Origin: an uncultured Spirochaetales bacterium
GTDB taxonomy: Bacteria > UBP6 > UBA1177
DNA length: 64,000 bases
NCBI GenBank assembly: GCA_902774115.1
Contig: CACYHH010000004.1
Location: 62,001-126,000 of the forward strand
Direction: 5' to 3'
Positions within the stretch are counted from its first letter, which is position 1; each line of letters starts with the position of its first letter. Below, in pieces: positions 14,796 through 24,845 of the stretch. Position numbers and translations under genes: made by a program. The notes under the pieces are model-generated. The model did not search any database. It saw only the letters and a list, made by a program, of their open reading frames with translations, and had not been told where the DNA came from.

Positions 14796-15938
14796 ATGAA
14801 AAAATTTTTAGTGTTTGTTTTTGTCCTTTCGGCAGTGCTTTCGGCATTTGCCTATGAAGGAACGACGATCGGTCCCGAAGTTTCGGTTCTTGACGGCAAG
14901 AAACTTCAGTGGGAAGCCGGAAGTTTCGACTATTTCGTTATGTTCAAATCTTTGATGGGCAACGATATCCGTGACATCTGCACCGATGCCAACTCGCCTG
15001 CCGGATGTGACTGGGACGACAACCCGGAACCCGACAGCTGCCTTCCTCAGAGTACTTTCCAGCTTACAAACCGCCACGTTCCGGAAGATGCTTACGTCGA
15101 GGCGGCATATCTTGTATGGACTTCAAGTTTAGACCCGAACAATGTAAACCATACCGACAACACGGCGACTCTCAACTTCACATCAGACGACGGTCAGATC
15201 ACTCAGACGATAAACGCTGCCGCTCCGAGAATAGGAACAGCAGGAACGGAAGCAAATCCCGGCATTCAGGATTTCACTTTCGAGGGTATCACGACTGAAC
15301 AGGCCGGTACGATTTACGGCGGATACTACACCTACAGAGTCGATGTAACCGATTTCTTCAACCAGATCCACGCAAAAGGAAGAGAGCTGGGATACAAAGC
15401 CGACGGAATGTCGCTTTACGGCAGCTATACTGTCAGCGATGTCGAGTGTTCGAATTCTTCCGACTATCTTTCGCAGATAGTAGGCAACAACGGCTACAGC
15501 GCATCGGTAATGTGCGGCTGGTCACTCATCACCGTTTACCGCTCGACAAGAGTCAGCCCGAAAATGGTCTATGTTTACAACGGTTTCGGAAGATTCTGCA
15601 AACAGGAAGTCAACCTCGGCATTTCAGGATTCGAATTTCCTGACAAACCGATCATCAAAATGACTATGGCTGTTCACGAGGGCGATCCCGGTCTGGCAAG
15701 TGCGACAGGCTGCGGAACATACGGAATGGCTGCGTGTCCTATTCCGATACCTACAACTCGATTTCAAGTATCTACGGCTGGAACGACGAGTTCCCAACCT
15801 GCATCGGAGGTGACCCGAACACTCCGGATCCGAATGCTCTCGAATACACGATGGATGTCGATACATTCCTGCTTGATGCCGAAAAAGAACCGCTTTTCGA
15901 TACGCAGTTCAAGAAAGGCGACAACTCGATGTTCATAA
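14796..15938 (+). CDS. Surface protein, N-terminal part (frame broken near 15725)
   Basis: Residues 1-20 (MKKFLVFVFVLSAVLSAFAY) are a signal peptide. The following 290 residues are Asn/Thr/Tyr-rich with repeated beta-type sequence (AYLVWTSSLDPNNV, TYRVDVTDFFNQI, CGWSLITVYRS), as in secreted beta-sandwich proteins. After GCGTYGM, near 15725, the frame changes character to Arg/Ser/Thr-rich noise up to its stop at 15938. The coherent sequence continues in another frame as the next entry. One added A (GGAAATGG in place of GGAATGG) would restore TYGNGCVSYSDTYNS and give one protein of about 1,000 residues. Function is unknown; export and a structural surface role are inferred. Confidence 0.6.
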   Translation: MKKFLVFVFVLSAVLSAFAYEGTTIGPEVSVLDGKKLQWEAGSFDYFVMFKSLMGNDIRDICTDANSPAGCDWDDNPEPDSCLPQSTFQLTNRHVPEDAYVEAAYLVWTSSLDPNNVNHTDNTATLNFTSDDGQITQTINAAAPRIGTAGTEANPGIQDFTFEGITTEQAGTIYGGYYTYRVDVTDFFNQIHAKGRELGYKADGMSLYGSYTVSDVECSNSSDYLSQIVGNNGYSASVMCGWSLITVYRSTRVSPKMVYVYNGFGRFCKQEVNLGISGFEFPDKPIIKMTMAVHEGDPGLASATGCGTYGMAACPIPIPTTRFQVSTAGTTSSQPASEVTRTLRIRMLSNTRWMSIHSCLMPKKNRFSIRSSRKATTRCS

Positions 15939-17794
15939 AAATAGGAGCAAACCAGGACTGCATCTATCCGAACTACATGGTCGTTTCGCTTGATACGAAA
16001 GCTCCGAGATACGACATTCCTATAAACCCTGTAACTCCTGACGGAAGAGAGAAAAATTACTGTTCATGCTCGGAACAGGCTGATTCAGTATGTGCTACAG
16101 CTCCGTTCTACTTCATGATAAAGGTTCAGAACTGGGGAGACGATCTTTCTACAAATGTCACCGTTCAGGATACGCTTTCGACAAAAGTCAACTACATTCC
16201 CGGCACGACTGAAATGTGCAAAGAGTGGAAGAGCGACAATGTCTGCAAGAAATGGGAGCCGATCGAAGACGTAAACGGCGGATTCCCGCTGACAAATCCG
16301 TATAAAATCGCAGATGTACTCAGCTACTGCGATCAGGTATATCAGACCTGCGACGAAACAATAATGCTCCGTTTCAAGGTCAAACCGAAAGATAACCTTG
16401 CAAAGAACGAAGTTATCGAAAACACTGCTATTATCAGCGATGACAGCGGAAAGCCCTACAGAACCAACACTTCGATACCGCTCAGACTCACATTCGGCAG
16501 CTGTCCTTCGGCTGCGACATGCGAAAATCCTGATCTTACGCCGTGCGGCGGCTACGGTGACGGCGAAGGCTGCACGAAAAACGAAGAGTGCGGATCAGGC
16601 AAAATCTGCAAAAACGGCAGCTGCGTAGTTGACGACTCTCTTTTTGCAAACAATGTAAAAATCACCGTTGCAAAAGGCAAAAACTCTCCTGTAAGCGGTG
16701 AATCTGCGATAATCGTTCCGGCTCCGACAGACAAACTCGTTATGGGTCAGTTCACCGTTATGGCGGCAACTGAGGAAAACGGCAAAAACTTCTCGTTCGA
16801 CTCAGTAGTAACAAGCCTCTATTCAAAAGATCAGGCTGCGCAGATCAGCAACATAAAATTAGTTTACGACAAAAACGGAAACGGCATTTTCGATGACGGA
16901 GACGTTGAAGTGACAGATCCGCAGAGCGTAAAGGCAAACACCGTTTCGCTCGCTCTGAAAAACGATTCGACGATTTATGAGACGAACATCCTTCATCATT
17001 TCCTGATCGTTGCGGATGTTTCATACAAAACGCCGGAATCTGTTCCGATCAACACGAGTTTCTATTTCTATATCGAAAGCATCGAAAGGTTCTCTTTCGG
17101 CAAAGTCGGAAACGCAGACGCGGATATTTCGGAATCGCCGATGAATTTCGCCGAGTTTTCACTTGAACCGACCGTTGAAGCGTTCGTTTTCACAAAAGGC
17201 GGAATCGAGCCTCCCCTTCCCTCACTTTCAAATCTGAACAAAATTCCGGTCGGAATCCTTCAGATAAGGGCTAAGGCTATAGCGCACAGCAACAGCATAA
17301 AGAAAATAACACTCAAAACGACGTCGAAATCAGTAAAATTCAAAGAAGGAATCAAAAAGATTTCCATTTACCTCGATACGAACAAAGATGCTTCCTACGA
17401 GGGCGAAACTCAGCTTGCAACGGCAGTTCCGGCCGAGTCTTCCAACATTTTGGATATAGCTCTGGACACTCCGCTCTCTTTTGAAACAGGCGAAGAAAAA
17501 ACTCTGCTTCTGGTAGCCGAATTCAATATTCCGAGAGATCAGATGGCACAGATTGAAATCCAGAAATCCAAGGTTAAACTAGAAACCAGTACAGAGCTTA
17601 TCGGACTGCCGGTAAAATCTAAAGAATTCAGCTACAGATGCGAAGAAGGCGACCTTACATGCTCTGGTGACGATGACGAGGGCAGCTGCGCAGTAACGGC
17701 TGTCGACGACAGCAATACCGGCGTTTTAGCTCTCTTGTCTGCACTTCTCTTCGTTCTCGGATTTGCATTCTTTACCAGAAAAAAATCAATTTAA
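15734..17794 (+). CDS. Surface protein, C-terminal part with DUF11-like domain and sorting tail
   Basis: This frame continues the protein begun at 14796. It shows a DUF11-like repeat (FYFMIKVQNWGDDLSTNVTV, DTLSTKVNYIPGTTE). A Cys-rich motif CTKNEECGSGKICKNGSCV, of the kind common in myxobacterial surface proteins, comes next, then two beta-rich regions. The C-terminus has GSCAVTAVDDSNTG, a hydrophobic helix (VLALLSALLFVLGFAFF) and TRKKSI: the Gly/Cys-helix-basic layout of CTERM sorting tails. The first in-frame start (GTG 15734) has no ribosome site and no signal peptide, so the frame is not a credible independent gene. A hairpin lies about 20 bases after the stop. Confidence 0.65.
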   Translation: MSYSDTYNSISSIYGWNDEFPTCIGGDPNTPDPNALEYTMDVDTFLLDAEKEPLFDTQFKKGDNSMFIKIGANQDCIYPNYMVVSLDTKAPRYDIPINPVTPDGREKNYCSCSEQADSVCATAPFYFMIKVQNWGDDLSTNVTVQDTLSTKVNYIPGTTEMCKEWKSDNVCKKWEPIEDVNGGFPLTNPYKIADVLSYCDQVYQTCDETIMLRFKVKPKDNLAKNEVIENTAIISDDSGKPYRTNTSIPLRLTFGSCPSAATCENPDLTPCGGYGDGEGCTKNEECGSGKICKNGSCVVDDSLFANNVKITVAKGKNSPVSGESAIIVPAPTDKLVMGQFTVMAATEENGKNFSFDSVVTSLYSKDQAAQISNIKLVYDKNGNGIFDDGDVEVTDPQSVKANTVSLALKNDSTIYETNILHHFLIVADVSYKTPESVPINTSFYFYIESIERFSFGKVGNADADISESPMNFAEFSLEPTVEAFVFTKGGIEPPLPSLSNLNKIPVGILQIRAKAIAHSNSIKKITLKTTSKSVKFKEGIKKISIYLDTNKDASYEGETQLATAVPAESSNILDIALDTPLSFETGEEKTLLLVAEFNIPRDQMAQIEIQKSKVKLETSTELIGLPVKSKEFSYRCEEGDLTCSGDDDEGSCAVTAVDDSNTGVLALLSALLFVLGFAFFTRKKSI

Positions 17795-17816
17795 ACGACT
17801 TCGGCTTTTTTTACCA

Positions 17817-17865
17817 CCGTCACCCTAAGGACTTTAATGACCTTGATGACCTTAGCGAGTGACGG
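17817..17865. repeat. Hairpin after the surface-protein gene
   Basis: CCGTCACCCTAAGG pairs with CCTTAGCGAGTGACGG after small bulges, around a loop of GACTTTAATGACCTTGATGA-type repeats. A T7 run precedes it, not follows it, so its role as a terminator is uncertain. Confidence 0.5.
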
Positions 17866-17874
17866 CCGCAAACC

Positions 17875-17902
17875 TTGATTTTTCCAGAACAATCACTATA
17901 CT
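17875..17902 (+). promoter_or_regulatory. Promoter of the zinc-protein/secA operon
   Basis: TTGATT (17875-17880), 16-base spacer, TATACT (17897-17902). The start at 17932 follows 30 bases later with TGGAGG eight bases before it. Confidence 0.65.
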
Positions 17903-17931
17903 ATCGCGTTTTGTTGTTTTTGGAGGAAAAA

Positions 17932-18234
17932 ATGGCTGTTTATATCTGTCACAACTGCAAAAAATCACTTGACGACGAACTTGAGGATATCCGCGGAAAA
18001 GTCGGCAGACAAGACGTCTGTCCGTTCTGCTACTCTGACCTTCACTGCTGCATGAACTGTCGTTTTCACGATGAAAACTACACGAACGAATGCCGTGAAG
18101 ATTCGCGTTCGTTCATCCGTGAAAGGGATAAAGCCAACTTCTGCGCTTCGTTTGAGTTCATCAAGAACGAAGGCGAGGACGGAAGCGAGGAAATCGAGGC
18201 AAAAACACAGCTTAGCGACCTTTTCAAATTTTAA
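17932..18234 (+). CDS. Small zinc-ribbon protein of a conserved uncharacterised family
   Basis: A 100-residue cytosolic protein with many metal-binding cysteines: YICHNCKKSL (C-x-x-C), VCPFCYSDLHCCMNCRFHD (three CxxC-like pairs), then NECRED and ANFCASFEF. The run HCCMNCRFHDENYTNECRE...KANFCASFEF is familiar to me from a widespread family of unknown function. A zinc or iron-sulfur site is likely; the partner is unknown. I start at 17932 because TGGAGG precedes it and the promoter lies at 17875-17902, over the longer in-frame start. secA follows after 24 bases, so the two are probably co-transcribed. Confidence 0.75.
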   Translation: MAVYICHNCKKSLDDELEDIRGKVGRQDVCPFCYSDLHCCMNCRFHDENYTNECREDSRSFIRERDKANFCASFEFIKNEGEDGSEEIEAKTQLSDLFKF

Positions 18235-18258
18235 TTTTTCAAAATCGGGAGTTCCGAT

Positions 18259-20991
18259 ATGTTCAAATACCTGTTCAAAAAGATTTTCGGCACTGAAAAC
18301 GACCGTTTTTTAAAGTCTATCAGACCGACGATCGCAAAAATCAATAGTTTTGAAGACTCTTTCAAATCACTTTCAGATGCAGATCTTGCGGCCAAAACAG
18401 CAGATTTCAAACAGAGGATCGCAAACGGTGAATCACTTGATTCCGTGCTTCCGGAAGCTTTTGCTGTAGTCCGCGAGGCAGGAAAACGCGTTCTCGGTAT
18501 GAGGCACTACGACGTTCAGCTCGTCGGCGGCATCGTTCTCCACAAAGGAAGAATAGCCGAAATGAAGACCGGTGAAGGAAAAACGCTTGTCGCAACACTT
18601 CCGATGTATCTCAACGCTCTGGAAGGACGCGGCGCACATCTTGTCACGGTAAACGACTACCTTGCAGCCCGCGACGCAGAATGGATGGGAAGAATTTACA
18701 AATTCCTCGGCCTTTCTGTCGGAACGATTCTCAACGGAATGAACACTAAAGAACGAAGAATCGCATACAACAGCGATATAACCTACGGCACGAACAGTGA
18801 ATTCGGCTTCGACTATCTGCGTGACAACATGAAATACGACATAAACAACTATGTCCAGCGCGATCTGCGGTACGCGATTGTCGACGAGGTCGACTCGATC
18901 CTCATCGATGAAGCAAGAACTCCGCTCATCATTTCAGGTCCGAGTGACGAAAGCACCGATCTTTATGTCAAAGTCAACGCAGTCGTCAAAACACTCAAGG
19001 AAGACGAGCACTTCACGAAGGATGAAAAGGCGAAAAACGCAATACTTACGCAGGAAGGTATCTACAGAGTCGAAAATCTTCTCGGCGTAAACAACCTTTA
19101 CGCGCCGGAAAACCTTGAGCTTGTTCACCACGTCCAGCAGGCTTTGAAGGCAAATTTCATGTTCCACCTCGATGTCGATTATGTCGTCAAAAATATCGAC
19201 GGCGTCGACAAAGTCATGATCGTTGACGAATTTACCGGCCGTCTTATGGAAGGAAGGCGTTACAGCGACGGTCTCCACCAGGCTCTTGAAGCAAAGGAAG
19301 GGGTCAAAGTCGAGCGCGAAAACCAGACTTTAGCGACAATCACTTACCAGAATTTCTTCAGAATGTACGACAAACTTTCCGGTATGACCGGAACCGCCGA
19401 CACCGAAGCGCGCGAATTTGCCGAAATCTATAACCTCGGAGTTACCGTAATTCCTACGAACAAACCCGTTATCAGGCAGGATATGCCCGACCAGATCTAC
19501 AAAACACAGGTCGCAAAGGAAAACGCTGTCGTAAAGGCTATTCTCGAAAGAAACGCGAAAGGTCAGCCGGTTCTTGTCGGTACCGTTTCAGTCGAAAAAT
19601 CGGAAAGACTGAGCAACCTTCTCACAAAGCAGGGGATCAAGCACAACGTCCTCAACGCGAAATTCCACATGAAGGAGGCTGATGTCGTCGCTCAGGCCGG
19701 AAGAAAGGGAACTATCACGATCGCAACCAACATGGCAGGCCGCGGAACCGATATCGTGCTCGGCGGTAACCCTGAAAAATTAGCTTACGCCGAAGCAGAA
19801 GCGACAATGGAATTCGTCGATACCGAATCTCCTGAATTTAAGGAAATTCTCGCAAAATATGAAAAGATCTGCGCCGAAGAAAAGAAAGAAGTTCTTGCTG
19901 CCGGAGGTCTCCACATAATCGGAACAGAGCGCCACGAATCAAGACGAATCGACAACCAGCTCAGAGGCCGAAGCGGCCGTCAGGGCGACCCCGGTTCATC
20001 AAGATTCTATCTCAGTCTCGAAGACGACCTCATGCGTATTTTCGGCAGCGAAAGACTTTCGACCGTAATGTCGAGACTCGGTCTTGAAGACGATCAGCCG
20101 ATCGAACACAAACTCATCTCCAAATCGATCGAAAACGCTCAGAAAAAGGTCGAAGCGCACAACTTCAGCATCCGTAAGAACGTCCTCGAATACGACGACG
20201 TAATGAACCAGCAGAGAAAGACAATCTACGCTCTGCGCCGCAGCATTCTTACCGGCGGAGAAGCGAACAAGCAGGTCATCTACTCAATGATCGAAGATAT
20301 CATCAACACAAATCTCAACAACATAATCCCCGAAAAATCGACTCCTGACAGCTGGGATTACGCTATGGTAAAGGATTTCCTCGCCGGAGTTCTCGCATAC
20401 AACGAAGATATGCGTGCCCAGCTTGACGAAAATATGTTCTCCGACATCATCGACCCGAACAACTACATCGGGCACAAAAACGAAGCCGCGATGCAGATCA
20501 TGGCGCAGAAATGCTACGATTTCCTGCTTGAACAGTACGACAAAAAAATGTCACAGTACGACAAGGAACTCAGCAACGAAATCGAGCGCCACATAGTCCT
20601 CGAAGTTCTCGATATCTTCTGGAGACGCCATCTTCTCAGCATGGATCACCTCCGTGAAGGCATCGGACTGCGCGGCTACGGCCAGAAAAACCCGAAACTT
20701 GAATACAAGCGCGAAGGTTTCGCGATGTTCCAGGATATGATGTTCAGCATCTACACCGAATCTGTTAAACGTCTATTCTCAGTTCAGGTCGTAACACAGG
20801 AAGCGGTAGAAAAATTCGAGCAGAAAGAGCAGAAGAAAGAGGCGGAAGTCCAGAAAAATACAACTGCCCCGACTCTCGAAAAAGAACCTGTAAAGAGAAC
20901 GGCTCCGAAAATCGGCAGAAACGATCCGTGTCCCTGCGGCAGCGGCAAAAAATTCAAACAGTGCTGCATGGGCAAAGGAATCTACGATTAG
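18259..20991 (+). CDS. secA: Preprotein translocase ATPase SecA
   Basis: Drives unfolded preproteins through SecYEG. The 910-residue length is normal. Landmarks in order: [17 protein letters not shown] and [14 protein letters not shown] (Walker A), [34 protein letters not shown] (DEAD box), [24 protein letters not shown] and [18 protein letters not shown] (helicase motif VI region). [23 protein letters not shown] is in the scaffold, and the C-terminal zinc tail [16 protein letters not shown] binds SecB or ribosomes. GGGAG lies seven bases before the ATG. It runs convergent with the minus-strand lipoprotein gene ending at 20995, only three bases away. Confidence 0.98.
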   Translation: MFKYLFKKIFGTENDRFLKSIRPTIAKINSFEDSFKSLSDADLAAKTADFKQRIANGESLDSVLPEAFAVVREAGKRVLGMRHYDVQLVGGIVLHKGRIAEMKTGEGKTLVATLPMYLNALEGRGAHLVTVNDYLAARDAEWMGRIYKFLGLSVGTILNGMNTKERRIAYNSDITYGTNSEFGFDYLRDNMKYDINNYVQRDLRYAIVDEVDSILIDEARTPLIISGPSDESTDLYVKVNAVVKTLKEDEHFTKDEKAKNAILTQEGIYRVENLLGVNNLYAPENLELVHHVQQALKANFMFHLDVDYVVKNIDGVDKVMIVDEFTGRLMEGRRYSDGLHQALEAKEGVKVERENQTLATITYQNFFRMYDKLSGMTGTADTEAREFAEIYNLGVTVIPTNKPVIRQDMPDQIYKTQVAKENAVVKAILERNAKGQPVLVGTVSVEKSERLSNLLTKQGIKHNVLNAKFHMKEADVVAQAGRKGTITIATNMAGRGTDIVLGGNPEKLAYAEAEATMEFVDTESPEFKEILAKYEKICAEEKKEVLAAGGLHIIGTERHESRRIDNQLRGRSGRQGDPGSSRFYLSLEDDLMRIFGSERLSTVMSRLGLEDDQPIEHKLISKSIENAQKKVEAHNFSIRKNVLEYDDVMNQQRKTIYALRRSILTGGEANKQVIYSMIEDIINTNLNNIIPEKSTPDSWDYAMVKDFLAGVLAYNEDMRAQLDENMFSDIIDPNNYIGHKNEAAMQIMAQKCYDFLLEQYDKKMSQYDKELSNEIERHIVLEVLDIFWRRHLLSMDHLREGIGLRGYGQKNPKLEYKREGFAMFQDMMFSIYTESVKRLFSVQVVTQEAVEKFEQKEQKKEAEVQKNTTAPTLEKEPVKRTAPKIGRNDPCPCGSGKKFKQCCMGKGIYD

Positions 20992-20994
20992 ATC

Positions 20995-22077
20995 CTATTC
21001 TTCGTATTTGTTGTGCGGAACGTCGGTGTTCGGATCGGCAATATCGAAGATCTCGCCTTTGTCGGCTCTTTCAAGCAGAGTTTCGCAATCCATTGAGTCA
21101 TCAACTTTTATCATCTGAAAAACTGTCTTTTCTGTATTCGTGACAGTCGTTTTCTGCAGAGCAAGAGTCTTGTCCGGCGTGTCAGGGTGAGAGAACTGAT
21201 CCTCCCACCACTCGATATTGCCTTCTATCCTGCCCTCTGCGACAAGTTTTCCTGTAACTATGTGGCTCAGTCTCTGGACATAGTACATATCTCCATTCGC
21301 GAAGCCGCTGAATCCTACCGTGAAAGCAGGATGTCCGTCCTCATCATGGTCAAAGATCCTAGGATCGTTTTTATCTGCAACCATAGGTTCAGTCGAAGGA
21401 TCGTCCATCTTTGCACCGCGCAGTTCGTAATCTCTGTTGAGCCTGAAAGTGTATCCGCCGTCAGCTTTTCCGATCTCAAGATAGGGCACATTCTCCTGCC
21501 CCGGGATATCTTTCGGTTTCCAGTGGAAAAAAACAGTGTTCAGTTTGGAAAAGGGCTCGTTGAAACGGACTACGCCGAATGTCAGAGCATTGTTACCTGT
21601 CCGGTTGTCAGTGCGGCAGATACGGTCGCCTTTTTTGAAAAAATCAAATTCACCATTCTCGTTTCTTCTGATCTCAACAACAAGGTAGCGCGTTGTCACG
21701 CTCGGAACATTTTTTGCGAAAGTAGCGCTTGACTGTGATCTGAAAATAATTTTCTGAGCCCATGTTCCGGCAAAATTCGATTCGATCTCCTCTTCAGTGA
21801 CAGAATTTTCAGAAATGTTTTCACTGGGGGTCTCAGTTTCGGCACTGTCGGGCGTTTCAGTCACTTCCTCAGCTTCGTCCGATTCCCCGTTTTCATTGTC
21901 GGAAACAGTTGTCTCTTCATCAGGAGCTTCGTCATCTTTTTCAGCAGCTTCATCGTTGCTTGTTTCAGCATTGCTTTCAGAGTCTTTTTCCGCTTCCTTT
22001 CCGCCTTCGTTTCCGCCGCATGATGCAATAAAAATCAAAAAACAGCCTGCAAAAAACAGAATAATAAGTTTTTTCAT
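20995..22077 (-). CDS. Lipoprotein, paralogue of the gene at 22139-23239
   Basis: A lipoprotein signal (MKKLIILFFAGCFLIFIASC) precedes Cys20, then comes a 70-residue Glu/Asp/Ser/Thr-rich linker and a folded domain. The domain is closely similar to the neighbour: AGTWAQKIIFRSQSS, VTTRYLVVEI, MYYVQRLSHIVTGKLVAEG and the C-terminal DIADPNTDVPHN recur in both. I do not recognise the fold. The linker here has few proline repeats, unlike the paralogue's NPDEPT array. AAGGAG stands seven bases before the ATG. The paralogue upstream ends in a terminator, so this copy may depend on read-through or on its own promoter. Confidence 0.75.
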   Translation of the reverse strand: MKKLIILFFAGCFLIFIASCGGNEGGKEAEKDSESNAETSNDEAAEKDDEAPDEETTVSDNENGESDEAEEVTETPDSAETETPSENISENSVTEEEIESNFAGTWAQKIIFRSQSSATFAKNVPSVTTRYLVVEIRRNENGEFDFFKKGDRICRTDNRTGNNALTFGVVRFNEPFSKLNTVFFHWKPKDIPGQENVPYLEIGKADGGYTFRLNRDYELRGAKMDDPSTEPMVADKNDPRIFDHDEDGHPAFTVGFSGFANGDMYYVQRLSHIVTGKLVAEGRIEGNIEWWEDQFSHPDTPDKTLALQKTTVTNTEKTVFQMIKVDDSMDCETLLERADKGEIFDIADPNTDVPHNKYEE

Positions 22078-22089
22078 AACAAACTCCTT

Positions 22090-22115
22090 AAAAAAAGCCC
22101 CTCCGGAGAGGGGCT
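22090..22115 (-). terminator. Rho-independent terminator between the lipoprotein paralogues
   Basis: AGCCCCTC (22096-22103), loop CGGA, GAGGGGCT (22108-22115); on the minus strand a T-run follows. It ends the transcript of the gene at 22139-23239. Confidence 0.85.
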
Positions 22116-22138
22116 CGAAAAATCAAAGAACCGATGAA

Positions 22139-23239
22139 TTAGTCAAGCGGAACATCTGTGTTAGGATCAGCTATATCGAAAATAGTGTCAGCCTGCTCAA
22201 GGAGCGTTGCACAATCCATTGAATCATCAACTTTTACAAGCTGGAAAACACTCTTCGATGTATCGGTAACCGTTGTTTTCTGACCTTTGAGAGTTGTGTT
22301 CGGAGTGTCAGGATGAGCAAACTGCTCGTCTGTCCACTCAACGTTTCCTTCGATTTTGCCGTCAGCTACAACTTTGCCGGTAAGAATGTGGCTGAGTCTC
22401 TGGACATAGTACATCGGACCGCTTACAAAACCGTTGAACTTGATTGTGAAAGCAGCATTTCCATCATTGTCGTGGTCGAAAATTCTTGAATCGTTTTTGT
22501 CGGAAATCATATTTTCAGCTGCCGGATTTTCCATGTTTGCACCGCGAAGTTCCCAGTCTTTGTTGAGCTTGAATGTCTTTTCTCCGCCTTCTTCAGCGAT
22601 TTCGAGGTAAGGAATGTTTTCCTGTCCTGCGATGTCAGCAGGTTTCCAGTGATGGAAAATAGTATTGAACTTGGAATCGGGCTCATTGAATTTTACAACA
22701 CCCTTATTCAGAGCACTGTCACCTGTGCGGTTATCGGTTTTGCAGATCTGGTTAGCCTTTTTATTGAAATCAAGTTTGCAGTTTGCGTCAGGTTTGATCT
22801 CAACAACAAGGTAACGGGTTGTTACGCTCGGAACATTTTTAGCGAGAGTCGTGCTTGATTTCGAGCGGAGAATGATTTTCTGAGCCCATGTTCCTACAAA
22901 TTCCTGCTCAAGTTCGCTGAGTTCGCAGTCTCCCGGTTCTGTTGTCGGTTCCGGATCGGTCGGATTTGTCGGTTCGGTCGGATCAGTCGGTTCATCGGGA
23001 TTTGTCGGCTCAGTCGGTTCGTCGGGATTCGTCGGTTCGTCAGGATTCGTCGGTTCATCGGGATTTGTCGGTTCGTCGGTCGGATCAGTATCAGTTGCTG
23101 TATCAGGATTGTCATTGGTATCCGTGTCTGCCACAGTATCAGTATCATCTACTTTTTCCGGCGTTTTGCTGTCACCGCCGCATGAAACAAAGAACAGCGT
23201 TGCACAGATTGCAACGATTGAAATTACGAATTTTTTCAT
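22139..23239 (-). CDS. Lipoprotein with DEPTNP-repeat linker
   Basis: The lipobox is in MKKFVISIVAICATLFFVSC. A linker follows, first DTDT-type and then tandem NPDEPT and PTDPTEPTNP units (about residues 30-100), probably spanning the periplasm or cell surface. The C-terminal 250 residues match the paralogue at 20995-22077 over their whole length. Tandem copies with divergent linkers point to a local duplication. AGGAG stands before the ATG. It lies 27 bases after the outer-membrane protein gene on the same strand, so the two are probably one operon, ended by the terminator at 22090-22115. Function unknown. Confidence 0.78.
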   Translation of the reverse strand: MKKFVISIVAICATLFFVSCGGDSKTPEKVDDTDTVADTDTNDNPDTATDTDPTDEPTNPDEPTNPDEPTNPDEPTEPTNPDEPTDPTEPTNPTDPEPTTEPGDCELSELEQEFVGTWAQKIILRSKSSTTLAKNVPSVTTRYLVVEIKPDANCKLDFNKKANQICKTDNRTGDSALNKGVVKFNEPDSKFNTIFHHWKPADIAGQENIPYLEIAEEGGEKTFKLNKDWELRGANMENPAAENMISDKNDSRIFDHDNDGNAAFTIKFNGFVSGPMYYVQRLSHILTGKVVADGKIEGNVEWTDEQFAHPDTPNTTLKGQKTTVTDTSKSVFQLVKVDDSMDCATLLEQADTIFDIADPNTDVPLD

Positions 23240-23266
23240 TTTTTTCTCCTCAAAAAAGTTGTTAAA

Positions 23267-24778
23267 TTACCATATAACTTCTGCTGAAATACCTAAATTC
23301 AAAAGAAATCCTTTGCTTGTCCAGCCGGGGAAACCGGGGTTATTTGTCTGAATGCCTTTTTTTATCTCGTCGAACTCTTCCGCCGAGACCTGTGAACCGT
23401 AATATTCTGCATCGTCAGGAAGTTCATCGACAATTCCGCCGTCTTTCACGGAACGTTCGAGATCCTTTTCTTCGGTTCTGCTTAAAAGCCACTGCAGTGC
23501 ACCGCTGATGCCTGCTCCGATTTTTACTTGATCAGTGATGCTGAAATATTCGTGATATCCGAGAGAAAAACCGAATCTGTCGTTGTCGACATAGTTTTCT
23601 CTGCCGGTCTGCGCCGGAACAGGACTCGGAACATAGTTGAAACCGAAAGCTGCACGACGTTCCGGATGGCGCATAATCAATCCTGCTGCAGTGGAAAACG
23701 TATCGTTCCACTTGTCGGAAGGTTTTTCGCCGTGGCGGTTGATATATGTCGACCATCTTGACCACTCGAAAGAAGCCATCGGGGTTAGAGTGTAATCCTT
23801 AACTTTAAAATCATAGTAAGTTCCGACAGAAAGTTTTATCGGCTGGTATCCGGCTGTCATCGAAGAACTCGCTTTAAGATATCCTGTTTTTGTACCATCT
23901 TCATACTCCCAGCCAAGAACCTGCATTTCATTGTTGAGTTTGACGATACCCGTGTTCGTCGGGAAATGGAAAGTCCCGGTGAGATGCCACCCTGCAACCG
24001 GATTTGCAACGAACGAGAAATAAGGCATAACCGAAGCGCCGACATTCATGTTCGCGTTTATCAGCTGAACAGCCGGATCAGTCGGGCTCGGAACAAAAAC
24101 ACGGTTTTGTGTTTTTGTGTAGGTTGAAATCGCAATACCTGCTCCGATTCTGAAATAGCGGCCGAATCTTCCTGCAATCGCCGCGGCAACGCTGAACTGC
24201 TTAAGTCTGTCACCGTAAAGCTCGAACTGAAGACTGTTCGAAAAATACTGCTCTCTCTCGTCATTGAAAAAAGGCTCCTGTGTCTGGATCCCGGAAATCG
24301 GAAGAAGCGCATAAATACCGACTGTAAGCTGACCGCCGAGTTTTTCGAGGCTTTTTTTCGCGATGTTTTTTACTGCTCCGAGCATAATCACACCGTCAAA
24401 CGAATCATAATCGCTCGAACCTCTGCGGTTCAGAAGATTCTCTGTCGCCATCGGCGCGTAAAAATTATCGATTCCTGCTCCCATGCTTCCGGTATCGACA
24501 TCGTAAATATGAGAAGAAATATCGTATCCGTCAGGTCTTTTTGCATGGCTTATAGACTTGTTCTGGATTGTCATTCCGAAACCGATTTTGAAGGAGTCAT
24601 CAAGAGTCGCCAGATCGGCAGGGTTGAAGTAAGCAGCCTCAGCACCTGTCGAAATGATTCTCGAAGTGAACGGATGAACCGAATCCTGCGCTCCGACAAG
24701 CTCAAGAACCGAAGAAGCAAAAAGATTCGCCGAAAAAAACGCAATAAAAACAACGGATAAGAATTTTTTCAAAAACAT
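23267..24778 (-). CDS. Outer-membrane beta-barrel protein, FadL/OmpP1-like
   Basis: A 503-residue exported protein. After the signal peptide (FLSVVFIAFFSANLFA) comes TGAEAAYFNPADLATLDDSFKIGF, which resembles the N-terminus of FadL/TodX transporters (the NPA segment in the plug). The rest alternates polar and aromatic strands (VGTYYDFKVKDYTLTPMASF, RFGFSLGYHEYF). The chain ends in LNLGISAEVIW, an aromatic C-terminal beta-signal as recognised by BamA. I start at 24778, where the signal peptide begins; the in-frame ATG at 24832 adds unlike sequence. A role in uptake of hydrophobic compounds is inferred from family resemblance only. Confidence 0.7.
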   Translation of the reverse strand: MFLKKFLSVVFIAFFSANLFASSVLELVGAQDSVHPFTSRIISTGAEAAYFNPADLATLDDSFKIGFGMTIQNKSISHAKRPDGYDISSHIYDVDTGSMGAGIDNFYAPMATENLLNRRGSSDYDSFDGVIMLGAVKNIAKKSLEKLGGQLTVGIYALLPISGIQTQEPFFNDEREQYFSNSLQFELYGDRLKQFSVAAAIAGRFGRYFRIGAGIAISTYTKTQNRVFVPSPTDPAVQLINANMNVGASVMPYFSFVANPVAGWHLTGTFHFPTNTGIVKLNNEMQVLGWEYEDGTKTGYLKASSSMTAGYQPIKLSVGTYYDFKVKDYTLTPMASFEWSRWSTYINRHGEKPSDKWNDTFSTAAGLIMRHPERRAAFGFNYVPSPVPAQTGRENYVDNDRFGFSLGYHEYFSITDQVKIGAGISGALQWLLSRTEEKDLERSVKDGGIVDELPDDAEYYGSQVSAEEFDEIKKGIQTNNPGFPGWTSKGFLLNLGISAEVIW

Positions 24779-24845
24779 TTTATCACCATCAATATAAAAA
24801 TAACTTAATTTCAACAAACAATGAGACTTCAAAACAAGTCTCAGG

